A stretch of DNA of 64,000 nucleotides from a virus (IMGVR_UViG_3300005253_001115:62001-126000), one strand, 5' to 3'; shown: positions 47,970-56,595, counted from the first letter of the stretch. The notes: generated by a model from the letters alone, not told the origin. Made by a program: numbers and translations.

Positions 47970-48201
47970 GCTTTACGTGCTCGTCCCAGTGGACTTTAGC
48001 GTCCGCCCGCCACACCGGGAGGCATTCTCGACAAAGTAGCTTCCTGGGCGATTCTGAGGGATCTGAGGGGTGCTCTACGCGATGGGGCGTCTCTAGAACC
48101 ACGCTCACCATGAACCACTTTCCGTCGTGAGGAGCCCCGCACTCGGTACAGTCGGTCTGGTCCGTTGTCCAGCGGAGTTTATGTCCGTATACGGTGGGCA
48201 T
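47932..48201 (-). CDS. zinc-ribbon protein (89 aa)
   Basis: Two Cys pairs (CTECGAPHDG and CRECLP, 34 residues apart) indicate one zinc ribbon; the C-terminus is His/Lys-rich. Its 3' end overlaps the convergent membrane-protein gene. It is the last gene of the leftward block. Possibly DNA- or RNA-binding; unidentified. Confidence 0.6.
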   Translation of the reverse strand: MPTVYGHKLRWTTDQTDCTECGAPHDGKWFMVSVVLETPHRVEHPSDPSESPRKLLCRECLPVWRADAKVHWDEHVKLTKHFSVHRPME

Positions 48202-48343
48202 TTATCCCCTCTCTGCTTTGTACAGATACGAGGCAGCCTTCAGGACGGCCTCGCTGCCTTTCGTGGTGTCTTTTGCACAATCCCAAGGCCCAGACAGACT
48301 CTATGCAGAGCCCCTCTTTGCATGGCCTGGGAACCTTATCCAC
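48179..48343 (-). CDS. small Cys/His zinc-finger-like protein (54 aa)
   Basis: GTG start that overlaps the stop of the A1-like gene. The sequence contains CKEGLCIESVWALGLCKRHH followed by ERQRRG-like ERQRGR, the C-x4-C ... C-x2-H pattern common in tiny phage zinc-finger proteins and HNH-associated ribbons. It overlaps the next gene's start by 23 nt. It fills an otherwise empty 135-nt gap, which supports coding. Confidence 0.5.
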   Translation of the reverse strand: MDKVPRPCKEGLCIESVWALGLCKRHHERQRGRPEGCLVSVQSREGINAHRIRT

Positions 48344-49898
48344 GCCATTCTCCCTCGATCACGTTCACCAAGGCGCGCTTACCATTTGGGTACACGAGCG
48401 CATGCGTTTGCAACCAACTACTGGGACCGGAAGTATACTCCAGCCTTAGGTAGGAGCTGGTGCCTACTTGTACGACGCCCTTTTCTATCGCTGGCGCGTG
48501 GGTGTGACCAATAATAGAGCGGATGCCAATCTTGTTCAGATTGACCGCCGATCCACGGCTGCCGTTGGGACCGAGATCACCGTGAAGGGACAGCTCGATG
48601 CCGTTCACGACAAAAGATTCGTCCCGTCCTAGGAACTTGGTTTGACACTTGGGGTCGATGTTCCTCTCTGCCCAGAAGGCAAAGGGGTCGAAAGTGTAGG
48701 CCCCCGCCGTGCCAAATCCAGCTTCCTCTAGCATGTGATACCAAAACCAATGGAAGATCTTGGCGTTCCACGGCTCCAATTTCCAATCGGCTTCCTTGAG
48801 CCAGCGGTACAGGTGATCGTTGTGGTTGCTAGCAATTATGACGTTGGTAGCCCCCGCAGGGGTAGTCTCTTCAATGTAATCAATTGTGATCTGTAATTCG
48901 TCCTCGACCTTGTTGACTCCCTCCCGCCACTTGACGTACTGCGTCAGAGGGTTGTGGCGGTGGTGGTGGGAGATAGAGTAACTGTCGAATACGTCATGCC
49001 GAATGATAACTTCCGGCTTCAATGTCTTAGTGATACTGTCGCGATTCGTGTACGTAGCAGCCTTAACCTCGGGGTCGTTGAACAAGGTGTGCTCATCACC
49101 CGTAACAAGAGCCGCAATCTTCTGGTTGCGCTCTACTCCGTTGGCCGTGTACTTCTTGTCTAGATCGTAGAAGCACTCTCCATCCCAAATCACGTTACGG
49201 GTGTGGAACTTCTTGCCCTTCTTTTCGACAACGATACCGGCAATCGTGTGGTGGTGCTCACCCTTCACGCCCGCTTTGGTTTTCGAGTAGTTCTTGACAG
49301 AGCAGGAGCCTGTGGTCCACAACTGCTTCGGGAGAGCGTTCTGGGGAGTAGGAATTACTTTCATTTGAAGCTGGTTGTGTCCATAGATCGCCGAAGCGCT
49401 CTGGGACAGTGTTTCCAGCCCTATGAGAGGGTTTACGGCTGTAGCGTTGATTCGCATGTTGCCCATGATCCACAGCTCGTGATGGATCTTGACGATGCTT
49501 TCGCAGAGGTAAGGCAGCACTTCATCAGGCCACCATACGTCGGAATCGTCGTCCTGAGCATCGAAGCGACATGTGGGGTTCTTGTATCTAATCGTAGGAA
49601 TGAGAAGCTCGGAGCCGTTTTCCTTGAGGTAGTGACCAATAGCAGCCCAGAACCCCTTGTCAACTGGGGTGTTGTTCTGGGAACATGTTACGAAGAAGCG
49701 ATCCTTCCTCTCCAGCTCCGCAATCCGGGACCTGGACAGTAGAAACTCGGGTCCCTCGTCAATTTCAACGAGGGAAACTAGGAACCATTTTTCGCACTCG
49801 TTGCAGGCATACTGCTGCTTGGGTTCTTCCGCCTTGGTAAGGCCCCGCTTCTGGAGCGAGTCACTGTGGCAATGAGGGCAAACTTGGTTGTCAGTCAC
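48336..49898 (-). CDS. T5 A1-like DNA-transfer / metallophosphoesterase protein (520 aa)
   Basis: N-terminal zinc ribbon (CPHC ... CNEC, residues 7-37), then a calcineurin-like phosphoesterase core spread over the last 350 residues: VTGDEHTLF, RHDVFDSYSISHHHRHNP, VIIASNHNDHLYRW, LHGDLGPNGSRGS, IGHTHAPAIEKGVVQVGTSS. These metal-binding motifs match the family of the T5 A1 protein, needed for second-step DNA transfer and host takeover in T5. It could act early as a nuclease or phosphatase. GTG start with GAGAGGAGG; a TAGGCTAAAG element lies about 40 nt upstream. Confidence 0.8.
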   Translation of the reverse strand: MTDNQVCPHCHSDSLQKRGLTKAEEPKQQYACNECEKWFLVSLVEIDEGPEFLLSRSRIAELERKDRFFVTCSQNNTPVDKGFWAAIGHYLKENGSELLIPTIRYKNPTCRFDAQDDDSDVWWPDEVLPYLCESIVKIHHELWIMGNMRINATAVNPLIGLETLSQSASAIYGHNQLQMKVIPTPQNALPKQLWTTGSCSVKNYSKTKAGVKGEHHHTIAGIVVEKKGKKFHTRNVIWDGECFYDLDKKYTANGVERNQKIAALVTGDEHTLFNDPEVKAATYTNRDSITKTLKPEVIIRHDVFDSYSISHHHRHNPLTQYVKWREGVNKVEDELQITIDYIEETTPAGATNVIIASNHNDHLYRWLKEADWKLEPWNAKIFHWFWYHMLEEAGFGTAGAYTFDPFAFWAERNIDPKCQTKFLGRDESFVVNGIELSLHGDLGPNGSRGSAVNLNKIGIRSIIGHTHAPAIEKGVVQVGTSSYLRLEYTSGPSSWLQTHALVYPNGKRALVNVIEGEWRG

Positions 49899-49936
49899 GC
49901 GGAGCCTCCTCTCTAGAAATAAGACTATTGCTGTTT

Positions 49937-49946
49937 CTTTAGCCTA
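49937..49946 (-). promoter_or_regulatory. TAGGCTAAAG motif, putative promoter with leader
   Basis: On the - strand TAGGCTAAAG lies about 40 nt before the GTG of the A1-like gene, in the 80-nt gap after the helicase gene. Unlike the leaderless-type sites, the gene here has its own Shine-Dalgarno, so transcription would give a short leader. Confidence 0.45.
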
Positions 49947-49979
49947 TGTCTAGATCCTTTGGAACGCGAGCGCCAGACA

Positions 49980-51263
49980 TTACAACGAGTTTACTCTCGC
50001 CTTGTCATAGAACTCTACAAGGCGAGGTTCAGCTTTCACGATGCTGGGGTCGATAGGAATAGTCAACGATAGTCCCTCCAGGGACCGCATTCGAGAAAGT
50101 GCCACATATGCCTGTCCGCAAGCGAATCCGTTAGAGAGGTCGATCTCTACATTGTCGAGTGTGAGTCCCTGGGACTTGTGGATAGTCAGAGCCCAGCCTA
50201 AACGTACCGGGAAGTGCGTCATAATGGCCTGTATGCGCTGATCTCCGTCTACCTGCTCCCAATCCTCCTTATTCACGATAACAGCTTTACCCGTATCCAA
50301 AGTAACCAGAATGCTGGAGATTTCGTTTTGGTCGTTCACGGAAATACTCTTGACGAGCCCTCTGCTGCCGTTGACGTACATGCCTTCCTTGTGGTTCTTC
50401 AGCAGGAGAACAGGGACGCCAATCTTGAGACCCAGGGGAGAATCTGTCAGGCTGTTGCGAACCATCTTTTCTGCGACCCCCTTGGGGTATTTAGTGAAGA
50501 ACTGGAAACGGGGCTTGGCCTGGAACAATTCCCCCGGGTGCTCCCGCAGCTTGTCGAAGTTAATTTGGTCGGCTTCCTTGTTGGTGGCAACCAAGTGGGT
50601 TGGCTCAACCAGCACTCTGCCAACGCAGGGGCGAAAGACTTTCCGAATCTCCTTGGTGTACTCGCCGAAGCGAACACGATTGAGAGCGTTCACGAAAGTC
50701 TGGTCTTCTTGTCGAAAGGAGCGCTGGAGATCAATGGTCTCCATCTTGGCCTTTTCCCAGGAAGGTGAATCTATTGCAAAACGGTACTCCGCCTTGTTGT
50801 CTTTTTCGACTGGGGGTAGCTGTAGGAAGTCTCCACAGAGAATGAGCTGAAGACCACCGAAGGGCTCGTAATTGCTCCTGACCTGTTGTAGCCACCAATC
50901 CATCATTGTAATGTAATCGCCGGACAGCATGGACACCTCGTCAACGATGAGGGTCTGGACGAAGTTGAGACGATTTTGGGCCTTCTGCATTGCATTGGTG
51001 CCGTGGTATTCTTTGGCCTCTTTGATGGTGCCCGCTATGCGGGTGCCAAGCAAAGCATGGATCGTGCTCCCACCGACGTTGAGAGCGGCAACGCCGGTCG
51101 AAGCAGCAACCCTGAACTTGTGTTGCCGAGCATGGAACTCTTCGATGATGTGCTTGATGACGAAGGACTTGCCCACGCCGCCAGGACCCGAAACGAATAG
51201 GTTCTGTCCGCTCATTGCAGCATCGAAGCAACGCTTCTGTTCTGTACTCAGTTCTTCAGCCAT
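49980..51263 (-). CDS. Pif1/Dda-type SF1B DNA helicase (427 aa)
   Basis: Walker A FVSGPGGVGKSFVIKHII near residue 25, Walker B LIVDEVSML, motif III GGLQLILCGDFLQLPPV, motif IV-like QRSFRQ, and the C-terminal motifs LGWALTIHKSQGLTLDNVEI and AYVALSRM. This set defines Pif1/RecD2-like 5'-3' helicases such as T4 Dda. It would unwind DNA at forks or clear proteins during phage replication. It overlaps the start region of the vWA gene by sharing a base at the stop (TAATG), so the two are coupled. Confidence 0.92.
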   Translation of the reverse strand: MAEELSTEQKRCFDAAMSGQNLFVSGPGGVGKSFVIKHIIEEFHARQHKFRVAASTGVAALNVGGSTIHALLGTRIAGTIKEAKEYHGTNAMQKAQNRLNFVQTLIVDEVSMLSGDYITMMDWWLQQVRSNYEPFGGLQLILCGDFLQLPPVEKDNKAEYRFAIDSPSWEKAKMETIDLQRSFRQEDQTFVNALNRVRFGEYTKEIRKVFRPCVGRVLVEPTHLVATNKEADQINFDKLREHPGELFQAKPRFQFFTKYPKGVAEKMVRNSLTDSPLGLKIGVPVLLLKNHKEGMYVNGSRGLVKSISVNDQNEISSILVTLDTGKAVIVNKEDWEQVDGDQRIQAIMTHFPVRLGWALTIHKSQGLTLDNVEIDLSNGFACGQAYVALSRMRSLEGLSLTIPIDPSIVKAEPRLVEFYDKARVNSL

Positions 51264-52042
51264 TAGCTTGCCGTGTCGTCTCCGCCCGTGGTGGACTCAA
51301 CGACGAGATCACCATCTCCGCCACTGGCGGAATCAACAGCTAACTCTTGACCCTCGTCAGGATCAGGCATGGCGTAAAGCGCATGAGTCGTGACTCGACC
51401 CGTGTTGCCGCTAGCTATCGAGTGAGAGCGAGTTGCTGTGTACGTGGACATGGCGTTGGCGACCGTGGCGTTCATGTTGATGGAACCGTCCACGTTGGCA
51501 TCGAAACTAAGCATGTTGCCCGAGTGGAACCCGAGCTGTGCCTGGACCTGCGTAAGATCCTGGTTAGCTCCAATGTAGGTGAAGTTCCAACCAGCGTCCT
51601 GAAGCTCCTTGACCTTAGAGGCCAGCTTCTCGGAAGTCGTCTTGGATGCGTTTTCTGCACCGTCACTGATGACCACAACCAGAACGTCATCGACGTGAGC
51701 TGCCTCTGCGGAGAGGAAGTCGATCATGTCGCTGACGCCATCGAACATAGCCGTCATGCCACTGGGGCGGTAGTCTGCCTCGGTGAGATCCTTCAGAGAA
51801 GTAACAGGAACTAGAGTCGGGTTCTTCTCCTTGCTGCCATCATGGAAAACCGGAGTCACCTGATTGTTGAAAGTGCTGAATGCAACGAAGGTGTTGGCAG
51901 CATCGTCGGAATCTCGCAGGGCAGAGAACTGCTCATTGGTTCCGCTAATGGTGACATCCTTGATGGTACCCATGGAGCTACTGCGGTCGAGGACAATCCC
52001 CACTAGCAATCGCTTGTTTGTGAAATTCTTGGGCTTAGGCAT
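51263..52042 (-). CDS. von Willebrand factor A domain protein (259 aa)
   Basis: Start at the second ATG (MPKPKNFT), 7 nt after AAGGA; the first ATG is too close. vWA domain with a MIDAS motif (GIVLDRSSSMG), a Thr at GMTAMFDGV and an Asp in VVVISDGAEN, so metal binding is intact. The Gly/Asp-rich C-terminal tail is probably disordered. vWA proteins bind partners through Mg2+ and are often paired with ATPases; here the partner could be the coupled helicase (inference). Confidence 0.85.
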   Translation of the reverse strand: MPKPKNFTNKRLLVGIVLDRSSSMGTIKDVTISGTNEQFSALRDSDDAANTFVAFSTFNNQVTPVFHDGSKEKNPTLVPVTSLKDLTEADYRPSGMTAMFDGVSDMIDFLSAEAAHVDDVLVVVISDGAENASKTTSEKLASKVKELQDAGWNFTYIGANQDLTQVQAQLGFHSGNMLSFDANVDGSINMNATVANAMSTYTATRSHSIASGNTGRVTTHALYAMPDPDEGQELAVDSASGGDGDLVVESTTGGDDTAS

Positions 52043-52241
52043 CTTCATTTCCTTTTTTCTCTGCGGCTATAAGAGACCGCAAGTGCATGGTCAACTCAAA
52101 GTGCCCCGGCACTTTGCCGTTGGGGCCGGATGAGAAACCTCTCAACCAGTTGTCCAGGGCCACCAACCCCTGGAAGGTGGCGGCTGGAATTATCGTATCT
52201 ACCTCAATATCTCTAAGCGGCACTCGTTCAAAATCACTCAT
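52035..52241 (-). CDS. small protein of unknown function (68 aa)
   Basis: A mixed alpha/beta protein (VPLRDIEVDTIIPAATFQGL, FELTMHLRSLIAAEKKGNED). Overlaps both neighbours by a few bases, typical of coupled phage genes. Not identified. Confidence 0.6.
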   Translation of the reverse strand: MSDFERVPLRDIEVDTIIPAATFQGLVALDNWLRGFSSGPNGKVPGHFELTMHLRSLIAAEKKGNEDA

Positions 52242-52494
52242 CGTTCTCGAACTCCTTCAAGACGAGGTTGGCGTACTCGGTACCTTGCTCTAGCTTGCTA
52301 TCGATCTGGCGGAGCCGCCCCCAGATGACACCCAGCACGTAAGCTGCCCTGACACGGCTGTATGGTGTCCAATCGGCTTCCAGGGGGAGCAAGAGTGTTT
52401 CGTTCTTGACTTTGTTGGTGCGGGCGTAATTCAGCAGCCAAAGTCTCGCTTCAGCGAAAGGTCCCTCAAGATTCTTCTTCTGTATCGTAAGCAC
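52234..52494 (-). CDS. small protein of unknown function (86 aa)
   Basis: GTG start exactly 7 nt after CTAAAG and without a Shine-Dalgarno. Helical, with Trp/Leu/Arg-rich segments (ARLWLLNYARTNKVKNETLL, RAAYVLGVIWGRLRQIDSKL). First gene of a four-gene coupled run ending with the helicase, so its CTAAAG element may drive the whole run. Confidence 0.6.
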   Translation of the reverse strand: MLTIQKKNLEGPFAEARLWLLNYARTNKVKNETLLLPLEADWTPYSRVRAAYVLGVIWGRLRQIDSKLEQGTEYANLVLKEFENDE

Positions 52495-52501
52495 GATGAT
52501 C

Positions 52502-52511
52502 CTTTAGAGAA
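52502..52511 (-). promoter_or_regulatory. TTCTCTAAAG motif, putative phage promoter element
   Basis: On the - strand CTAAAG is followed after 7 nt by the GTG of the 86-aa gene. It overlaps the stop codon of the glycosyltransferase gene, like other members of the set that sit at gene boundaries. Confidence 0.5.
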
Positions 52512-53631
52512 GGTTACGAGGACGCTTTACCTTCTGGGCAGCCACGAAAAAGTGGCCGTAAGCGTCTGGTGTAGCCGTATACTCCGTGACCTGTAGACCA
52601 GCCGTGAGAATAAGGTACTTGGTTAGCAGCAGAGGATCGAAACTTCCGTGTCTCTCGTACATGAAAATGGTGCCCCCGTGGGAAAGACGCTCGGAATAGT
52701 CCCAGAGCCGCTGACGCCAGTCCTCGTGCTCTAGAAGACCCGAAATGCGGATCAAATCGTAGCCACCACCCCCAATTTCACTCTCCAGCTCCAGAGTTCG
52801 CCCGTAAGCGTACTTTTCGCTCAACAGGTCTACCCGGTCGGGACCGAACGATTTAGGGCCTTCTGGGGCACTGTAGAGAGCTGAAATCTTCTGGAGCAGG
52901 TCCGCTAGGTCTGTATCCCTCGTGGAGACCGTATTTGGGTACGCTCTGATCCCTGCGGGGAAATCAGAGGTGAAGGCGGCAATATGTGGCACCCCGAGAG
53001 CAGCAGCCATGTGGAAGCCAGCAGAATCAGGCCCGATGAACAACTTCGCACCCGCGATAGTCTGGGCCATCTCCTGAAGGCCACCCTCATACTCCGAGTT
53101 CTCGCCGATGGCGGTGATAGATTCGTACTTGATGCCTTCCTTGTCGAGATGGTTCTTCACCATATCAGGAATGTGGTAGTGTCGGAAGTCGTGGTTCCTG
53201 GGAGAGTTCGGGCCGCGCTTCGGGGTGTGGATTACAATATCACGGGGCTGGACCTCGACATCTGGGTCAAGATACATCACCGGGGTCCGCCGGAATGGGA
53301 TTGCGCTGGTGGAAAAGGCGAAGCTGTCCGTGCCGTGGATGCCTCGATTCATCTCCACGCAGCCGGTGGTATTGTAAAAGCGATCGAAGCCCTGGGGCTT
53401 CTTCTCGTCGCTAGCGTACCCCGGCAGGGCTTTTTGGTCGGCTGTCAGGATGCCCTTGACGATCGGCTGTAGGAGCGGGTGAAACTGATGTAGGTCGGCG
53501 TAATCGGGGTGCGTCCTCAGGTACACCTCCGCCGGGGCGTACTTGTAGAATAGCGCCTCCAGCACCGGTTCCATCATAATCATGTCGCCTGCCCCGCCGT
53601 AGCGAGTGACGAGGATCTTGGTAGATTGCAT
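52504..53631 (-). CDS. family 9 glycosyltransferase-like protein with partial methyltransferase tail (375 aa)
   Basis: Residues 1-270 follow the heptosyltransferase (GT9, GT-B) pattern: ILVTRYGGAGDMIMMEPVL at the start, IVIHTPKRGPNSPRNHDF, and FIGPDSAGFHMAAALGVPHI near the sugar-nucleotide site. Residues 280-375 (YDLIRISGLLEHEDWRQRLW, LSHGGTIFMYERH) look like the second half of a class I methyltransferase without the SAM-binding glycine loop. Together with the proteins at 15,675 and 55,456 it forms a phage glycan-building set. Its start overlaps the stop of the preceding gene. Confidence 0.78.
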   Translation of the reverse strand: MQSTKILVTRYGGAGDMIMMEPVLEALFYKYAPAEVYLRTHPDYADLHQFHPLLQPIVKGILTADQKALPGYASDEKKPQGFDRFYNTTGCVEMNRGIHGTDSFAFSTSAIPFRRTPVMYLDPDVEVQPRDIVIHTPKRGPNSPRNHDFRHYHIPDMVKNHLDKEGIKYESITAIGENSEYEGGLQEMAQTIAGAKLFIGPDSAGFHMAAALGVPHIAAFTSDFPAGIRAYPNTVSTRDTDLADLLQKISALYSAPEGPKSFGPDRVDLLSEKYAYGRTLELESEIGGGGYDLIRISGLLEHEDWRQRLWDYSERLSHGGTIFMYERHGSFDPLLLTKYLILTAGLQVTEYTATPDAYGHFFVAAQKVKRPRNLL

Positions 53632-54077
53632 TACTCGCCCCGCACCCGGCTGGCTTCAACCTTACCCAGGTCCGAGAAGCTGGGGGGTTTGATAAGGGAC
53701 TCCTCCTTATTGCGCTTTTGTACAGCGGTCTGGTGTGCCAGGGCTGCCATCGCGATAAGCTGCGCGCTGGCGAAGAGGAATTTCCGAATCAGGTGGATGT
53801 AGGGACGTACCTTCTTGGGGAACTTGCCGTTGCCAGCAGTCAGCACCTCACGCATCTTCTGGAGTTCGATAGGTTCCCACGGAAAAGCGTACTTGGCCGG
53901 GTCCAGATCCAGCATCATTCGAATGAGCTGGTCGAACTCGTTCAGCTCTTCGGGCTCCTCCTCAGAGGAGGTGGGAGCTGCCTCCACAATCGGGCTTGTT
54001 TCTTCGATCTCTTCGGTCTCGCTCGGATTCGAGTCGTCGTCGGTGACGATCAAAGCATCCTTAATTTCTGTTATCAT
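53631..54077 (-). CDS. acidic/helical protein of unknown function (148 aa)
   Basis: Start at the ATG behind TTAGGAATAACAG; an earlier ATG in frame lies in the endonuclease gene. Acidic disordered N-terminus (to about 45), then helices (FDQLIRMMLDLDPAKYAF, PYIHLIRKFLFASAQLIAMA). No family recognised. It lies directly downstream of a LAGLIDADG gene. Confidence 0.6.
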   Translation of the reverse strand: MITEIKDALIVTDDDSNPSETEEIEETSPIVEAAPTSSEEEPEELNEFDQLIRMMLDLDPAKYAFPWEPIELQKMREVLTAGNGKFPKKVRPYIHLIRKFLFASAQLIAMAALAHQTAVQKRNKEESLIKPPSFSDLGKVEASRVRGE

Positions 54078-54094
54078 ACTGTTATTCCTAAGGG

Positions 54095-54490
54095 TTATTT
54101 GCCGCACGTAACTAACACACTGTTTATTTGTTTTTGGCGGCGCTTGCTCATGTGCGGACATATTCTACGCATTAGTTCAAATGCTCGCCTTCCATTTACT
54201 CTTATCTGATAAGTACGCTTTCTTTTCGTTCCACTTTTGCTTAAACGCTTGTCTGCCCAGGAAGTGACGCGCATCCTTTTCTCAGGTCCGCCTATTCTAT
54301 GTGTACTGTGCTCAGGAGGAAAGTTTTTATTAAACCACTTTGCAAAACGTTCAACAACGTCTCTATCAGTCATTTGAAGAGAAACACAACCATTGGCTTT
54401 ATTAGTTCTATGGTCTCTATGAACTATGGGGCTTCCTTCTCCTTCAAGTAACCCAATTATCCATCCAAATTCAAAATAGTCAGCATTCAT
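54095..54490 (-). CDS. LAGLIDADG homing endonuclease, single-motif (131 aa)
   Basis: Start MNADYFEFGW behind GCGAGGAAAG. The LAGLIDADG helix is FGWIIGLLEGEGSP, followed by VSLQMTDRDVVERFAKWFN and a C-terminal basic region (RICPHMSKRRQKQINSV). Single-motif enzymes act as dimers on near-palindromic sites. Free-standing in a row of small genes, with a different, more AT-rich base composition. It may have disrupted an operon that originally joined its neighbours. Confidence 0.8.
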   Translation of the reverse strand: MNADYFEFGWIIGLLEGEGSPIVHRDHRTNKANGCVSLQMTDRDVVERFAKWFNKNFPPEHSTHRIGGPEKRMRVTSWADKRLSKSGTKRKRTYQIRVNGRRAFELMRRICPHMSKRRQKQINSVLVTCGK

Positions 54491-54554
54491 ACTTTCCTCG
54501 CTAACCCTATCTTCGTCCGGCGGTCGTTCCGCCATGTCGGGTCCGCCTATCACG

Positions 54555-54845
54555 TTAAAAATTAAGTTCGAAAAGAAGACTGTCTTCTATTTTCTCTACA
54601 ACAAGAACAGGTGCATGCAACCAGTCTGCACCTTTTATGATGTGGCCGCTTTCGTCGAACTGCGGCATTCGAACAAATCTCCTTTCTAGGACTTTGTACC
54701 AGACACTACTGCCGCCGGGAGGAATTTTTTCTTCCGGCCTGAGCTTATCCCCAACACTGGGTAGGACTTCAAAAAGAAACTCACCCACATCGCCCCGCCA
54801 GTGAAGAGCCAAGCCGTCTTTATCTATGATTTTCGCTGATATCAT
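54555..54845 (-). CDS. protein of unknown function (96 aa)
   Basis: A beta-rich protein (MISAKIIDKDGLALHWRGDV ... WYKVLERRFVRMPQF) with a KGADWLHAPVLVVEKIED stretch at the end. Could be a small nucleic-acid or nucleotide-binding domain; not recognised. Spaced 64 nt from the endonuclease start. Confidence 0.6.
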   Translation of the reverse strand: MISAKIIDKDGLALHWRGDVGEFLFEVLPSVGDKLRPEEKIPPGGSSVWYKVLERRFVRMPQFDESGHIIKGADWLHAPVLVVEKIEDSLLFELNF

Positions 54846-54887
54846 TACATTTACCCCCTACTTACCTTTGTTTAACGCTCCCACCTA

Positions 54888-55178
54888 TCACAAATTCTGC
54901 TCCATAACCCCAGCATAGTCAGGGCTGCGACGTTTAGGTGCCCCGTGCTGCTCCATGGCGGCGACGCAAAGAGCACCGACCTTACGGAAGAAATCCAGCT
55001 CAGTCTCGCCCGTTCTTTCTCGAACACGAGGATCAGTACAATGACTTTGGAGACGAGCAGCGTACTCGTTCACGTAGAGAGCGAACTCGTCCGTCGTCCT
55101 AGGAGCCTCGTCCCACAGGTCCTCTTGATAGTCCCTCTCGCTGTTGAACGCTTCGTATACTTCTTCTCTGGTTGCCAT
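54888..55178 (-). CDS. conserved-looking helical phage protein (96 aa)
   Basis: All-helical: NSERDYQEDLWDEAP, EFALYVNEYAARLQ, FFRKVGALCVAAMEQHGAPKR. The pattern (RDYQ-x3-W, then a K(V/I)-x2-L-x3-A(M/L)EQHG end) is one I associate with small phage proteins sometimes likened to MazG-type nucleotide pyrophosphohydrolases, but the metal-binding ExxE motif is not obvious. Role uncertain. Confidence 0.6.
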   Translation of the reverse strand: MATREEVYEAFNSERDYQEDLWDEAPRTTDEFALYVNEYAARLQSHCTDPRVRERTGETELDFFRKVGALCVAAMEQHGAPKRRSPDYAGVMEQNL

Positions 55179-55211
55179 CTATCTTTTCTCCTTATTTTAT
55201 TATTCCGTGCC

Positions 55212-55442
55212 TCATTCTTCATTGCCAATTTCTGTGGGAAGGGGTGGAATTGTGGTAGCTACCATTGCGTGCTCCATCTCTACTTTGTATTCGGGATGCT
55301 TTTTGTTCCAAGGACCAATAACCTCTTCCTGAAAAGCTTGTGCCAGAATGCGCTCCTTTTCCATAAGCTCTTCATAAGTCTCTTCGATTATGCAGTGTTG
55401 AAGAGCTACGGTGATCCTTTTAAGATTCATAACCTTAGGCAT
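55212..55442 (-). CDS. small protein of unknown function (76 aa)
   Basis: Helical N-terminal half (ITVALQHCIIEETYEELMEK) and a Pro-rich C-terminus. AGGAGGTAGC precedes the ATG. It follows the glycosyltransferase gene by 13 nt and is probably co-transcribed with it. Confidence 0.6.
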   Translation of the reverse strand: MPKVMNLKRITVALQHCIIEETYEELMEKERILAQAFQEEVIGPWNKKHPEYKVEMEHAMVATTIPPLPTEIGNEE

Positions 55443-55455
55443 GCTACCTCCTTTT

Positions 55456-56595
55456 CTATTTCCTCGCTACAATGTGAAAAGACCAAAGAGGGTCTCGCCG
55501 GGAGGTGTATTCAACAATGTTCATTCCTAGAACTTCCTTTAGGAAACGCACCAGCGTTACTGGTTCCGGGTTCCATACGTGCTGTTTTCCTACCCAAGAA
55601 CCTGTGCGGGCGTGCCACACCTCGGCCCTGGGGTGGGGAAGGTACAACACCATAGCGCCGCCGGGGCGGATTACACGGTGCCAGAGAGTCAGTTCTTGTG
55701 CCCACTCTGTAATGTGCTCCAGACAGTGGGAACTGAACAGCCCAGCGAAGTGGTTGTCAGGTGCATCCTCGATCACTTCTCGATTTTGCATGTCTACCGG
55801 GATTCCGTTGGGGATGGGCCAAGCGCTGCATCCTACGTCTACAAAGTGCGCCTTCATGTACTTCTTGGCGAGGCACTTGATGAACTCGGCAGCGTTGCCG
55901 CAGTTGAGGTAGTCTGGGTAACGCTTCTCGAACAAGGTTTCTTCGACCGCCCGGAGAATGGACTCTTTGGTTCCGGGAACCACTACTACGTTGAACGGGG
56001 CGCGCTCTACCTCCCTATCGAGATCCATAGCCATGACAACGCGACAATCTAGGGCAGCAGCCGCTTGCGTGGCCCAGCTATCGGGACCCACCACCAACGT
56101 AGCAGCGGCCAAGGTCTTGAGGATACTGCGCAGATCGTCAGCATCGTCCGCTGTGGCGATCTCTTTGGTCTCGTAGGCGTGATGAAGAGGCTCCGTGAAA
56201 ACGGGCCATTCGGGGACGTTGTGGGACACGCGAGTCAATACGACGTAATTTTCGTCGGCTGGGTACTCGTCCAAGAAGATCTTGGGAGTTTTTCTGAGAA
56301 GGGTAACGCCCGCAGCCGCAGCAAACTTCTCTACGAGAGGCATCTTCAGAGTCCACCGCTGAATGTCGGGGATTTCTGTATGGATGTCAAAATCCGAAGC
56401 CAGGGTCGGATCTTCATCCTCGGAGAAGGCGATGACTTTGTGGATAAGGGGATGGTGCTCGAAAAACGGCTCGTAACCAAGGCAGGTGCGGAGAGTCAGC
56501 TCGCAGTTCTCGTACTGGTAGTACAGCGCCTCAATGGTGGGCTCAAGCTGCACAATATCATCGGTCGAGGATAGAGCGGTCAGTAGAAGTTTCAT
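55456..56595 (-). CDS. GT9-like / methyltransferase fusion (379 aa)
   Basis: Residues 1-235 resemble a reduced heptosyltransferase-type GT-B fold (LSSTDDIVQLEPTIEALYYQ, VVGPDSWATQAAAALDCRVV). Residues 245-379 are a class I methyltransferase: SAM site AHFVDVGCSAWPIP, then GLFSSHCLEHITEWAQEL and RVIRPGGAMVLYLPHP. A related two-part layout, degraded in the second half, is seen at 52,504. Probably adds and methylates sugars on a phage structure or glycan. No Shine-Dalgarno; CTAAAG lies 7 nt before the ATG. Confidence 0.78.
   Translation of the reverse strand: MKLLLTALSSTDDIVQLEPTIEALYYQYENCELTLRTCLGYEPFFEHHPLIHKVIAFSEDEDPTLASDFDIHTEIPDIQRWTLKMPLVEKFAAAAGVTLLRKTPKIFLDEYPADENYVVLTRVSHNVPEWPVFTEPLHHAYETKEIATADDADDLRSILKTLAAATLVVGPDSWATQAAAALDCRVVMAMDLDREVERAPFNVVVVPGTKESILRAVEETLFEKRYPDYLNCGNAAEFIKCLAKKYMKAHFVDVGCSAWPIPNGIPVDMQNREVIEDAPDNHFAGLFSSHCLEHITEWAQELTLWHRVIRPGGAMVLYLPHPRAEVWHARTGSWVGKQHVWNPEPVTLVRFLKEVLGMNIVEYTSRRDPLWSFHIVARK

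Noticed and set aside
48127-48514. Several overlapping plus-strand ORFs opposite the start of the minus-strand block
   Set aside because: They overlap the A1-like and zinc-finger genes in antisense, have no ribosome sites and look low-complexity or random.
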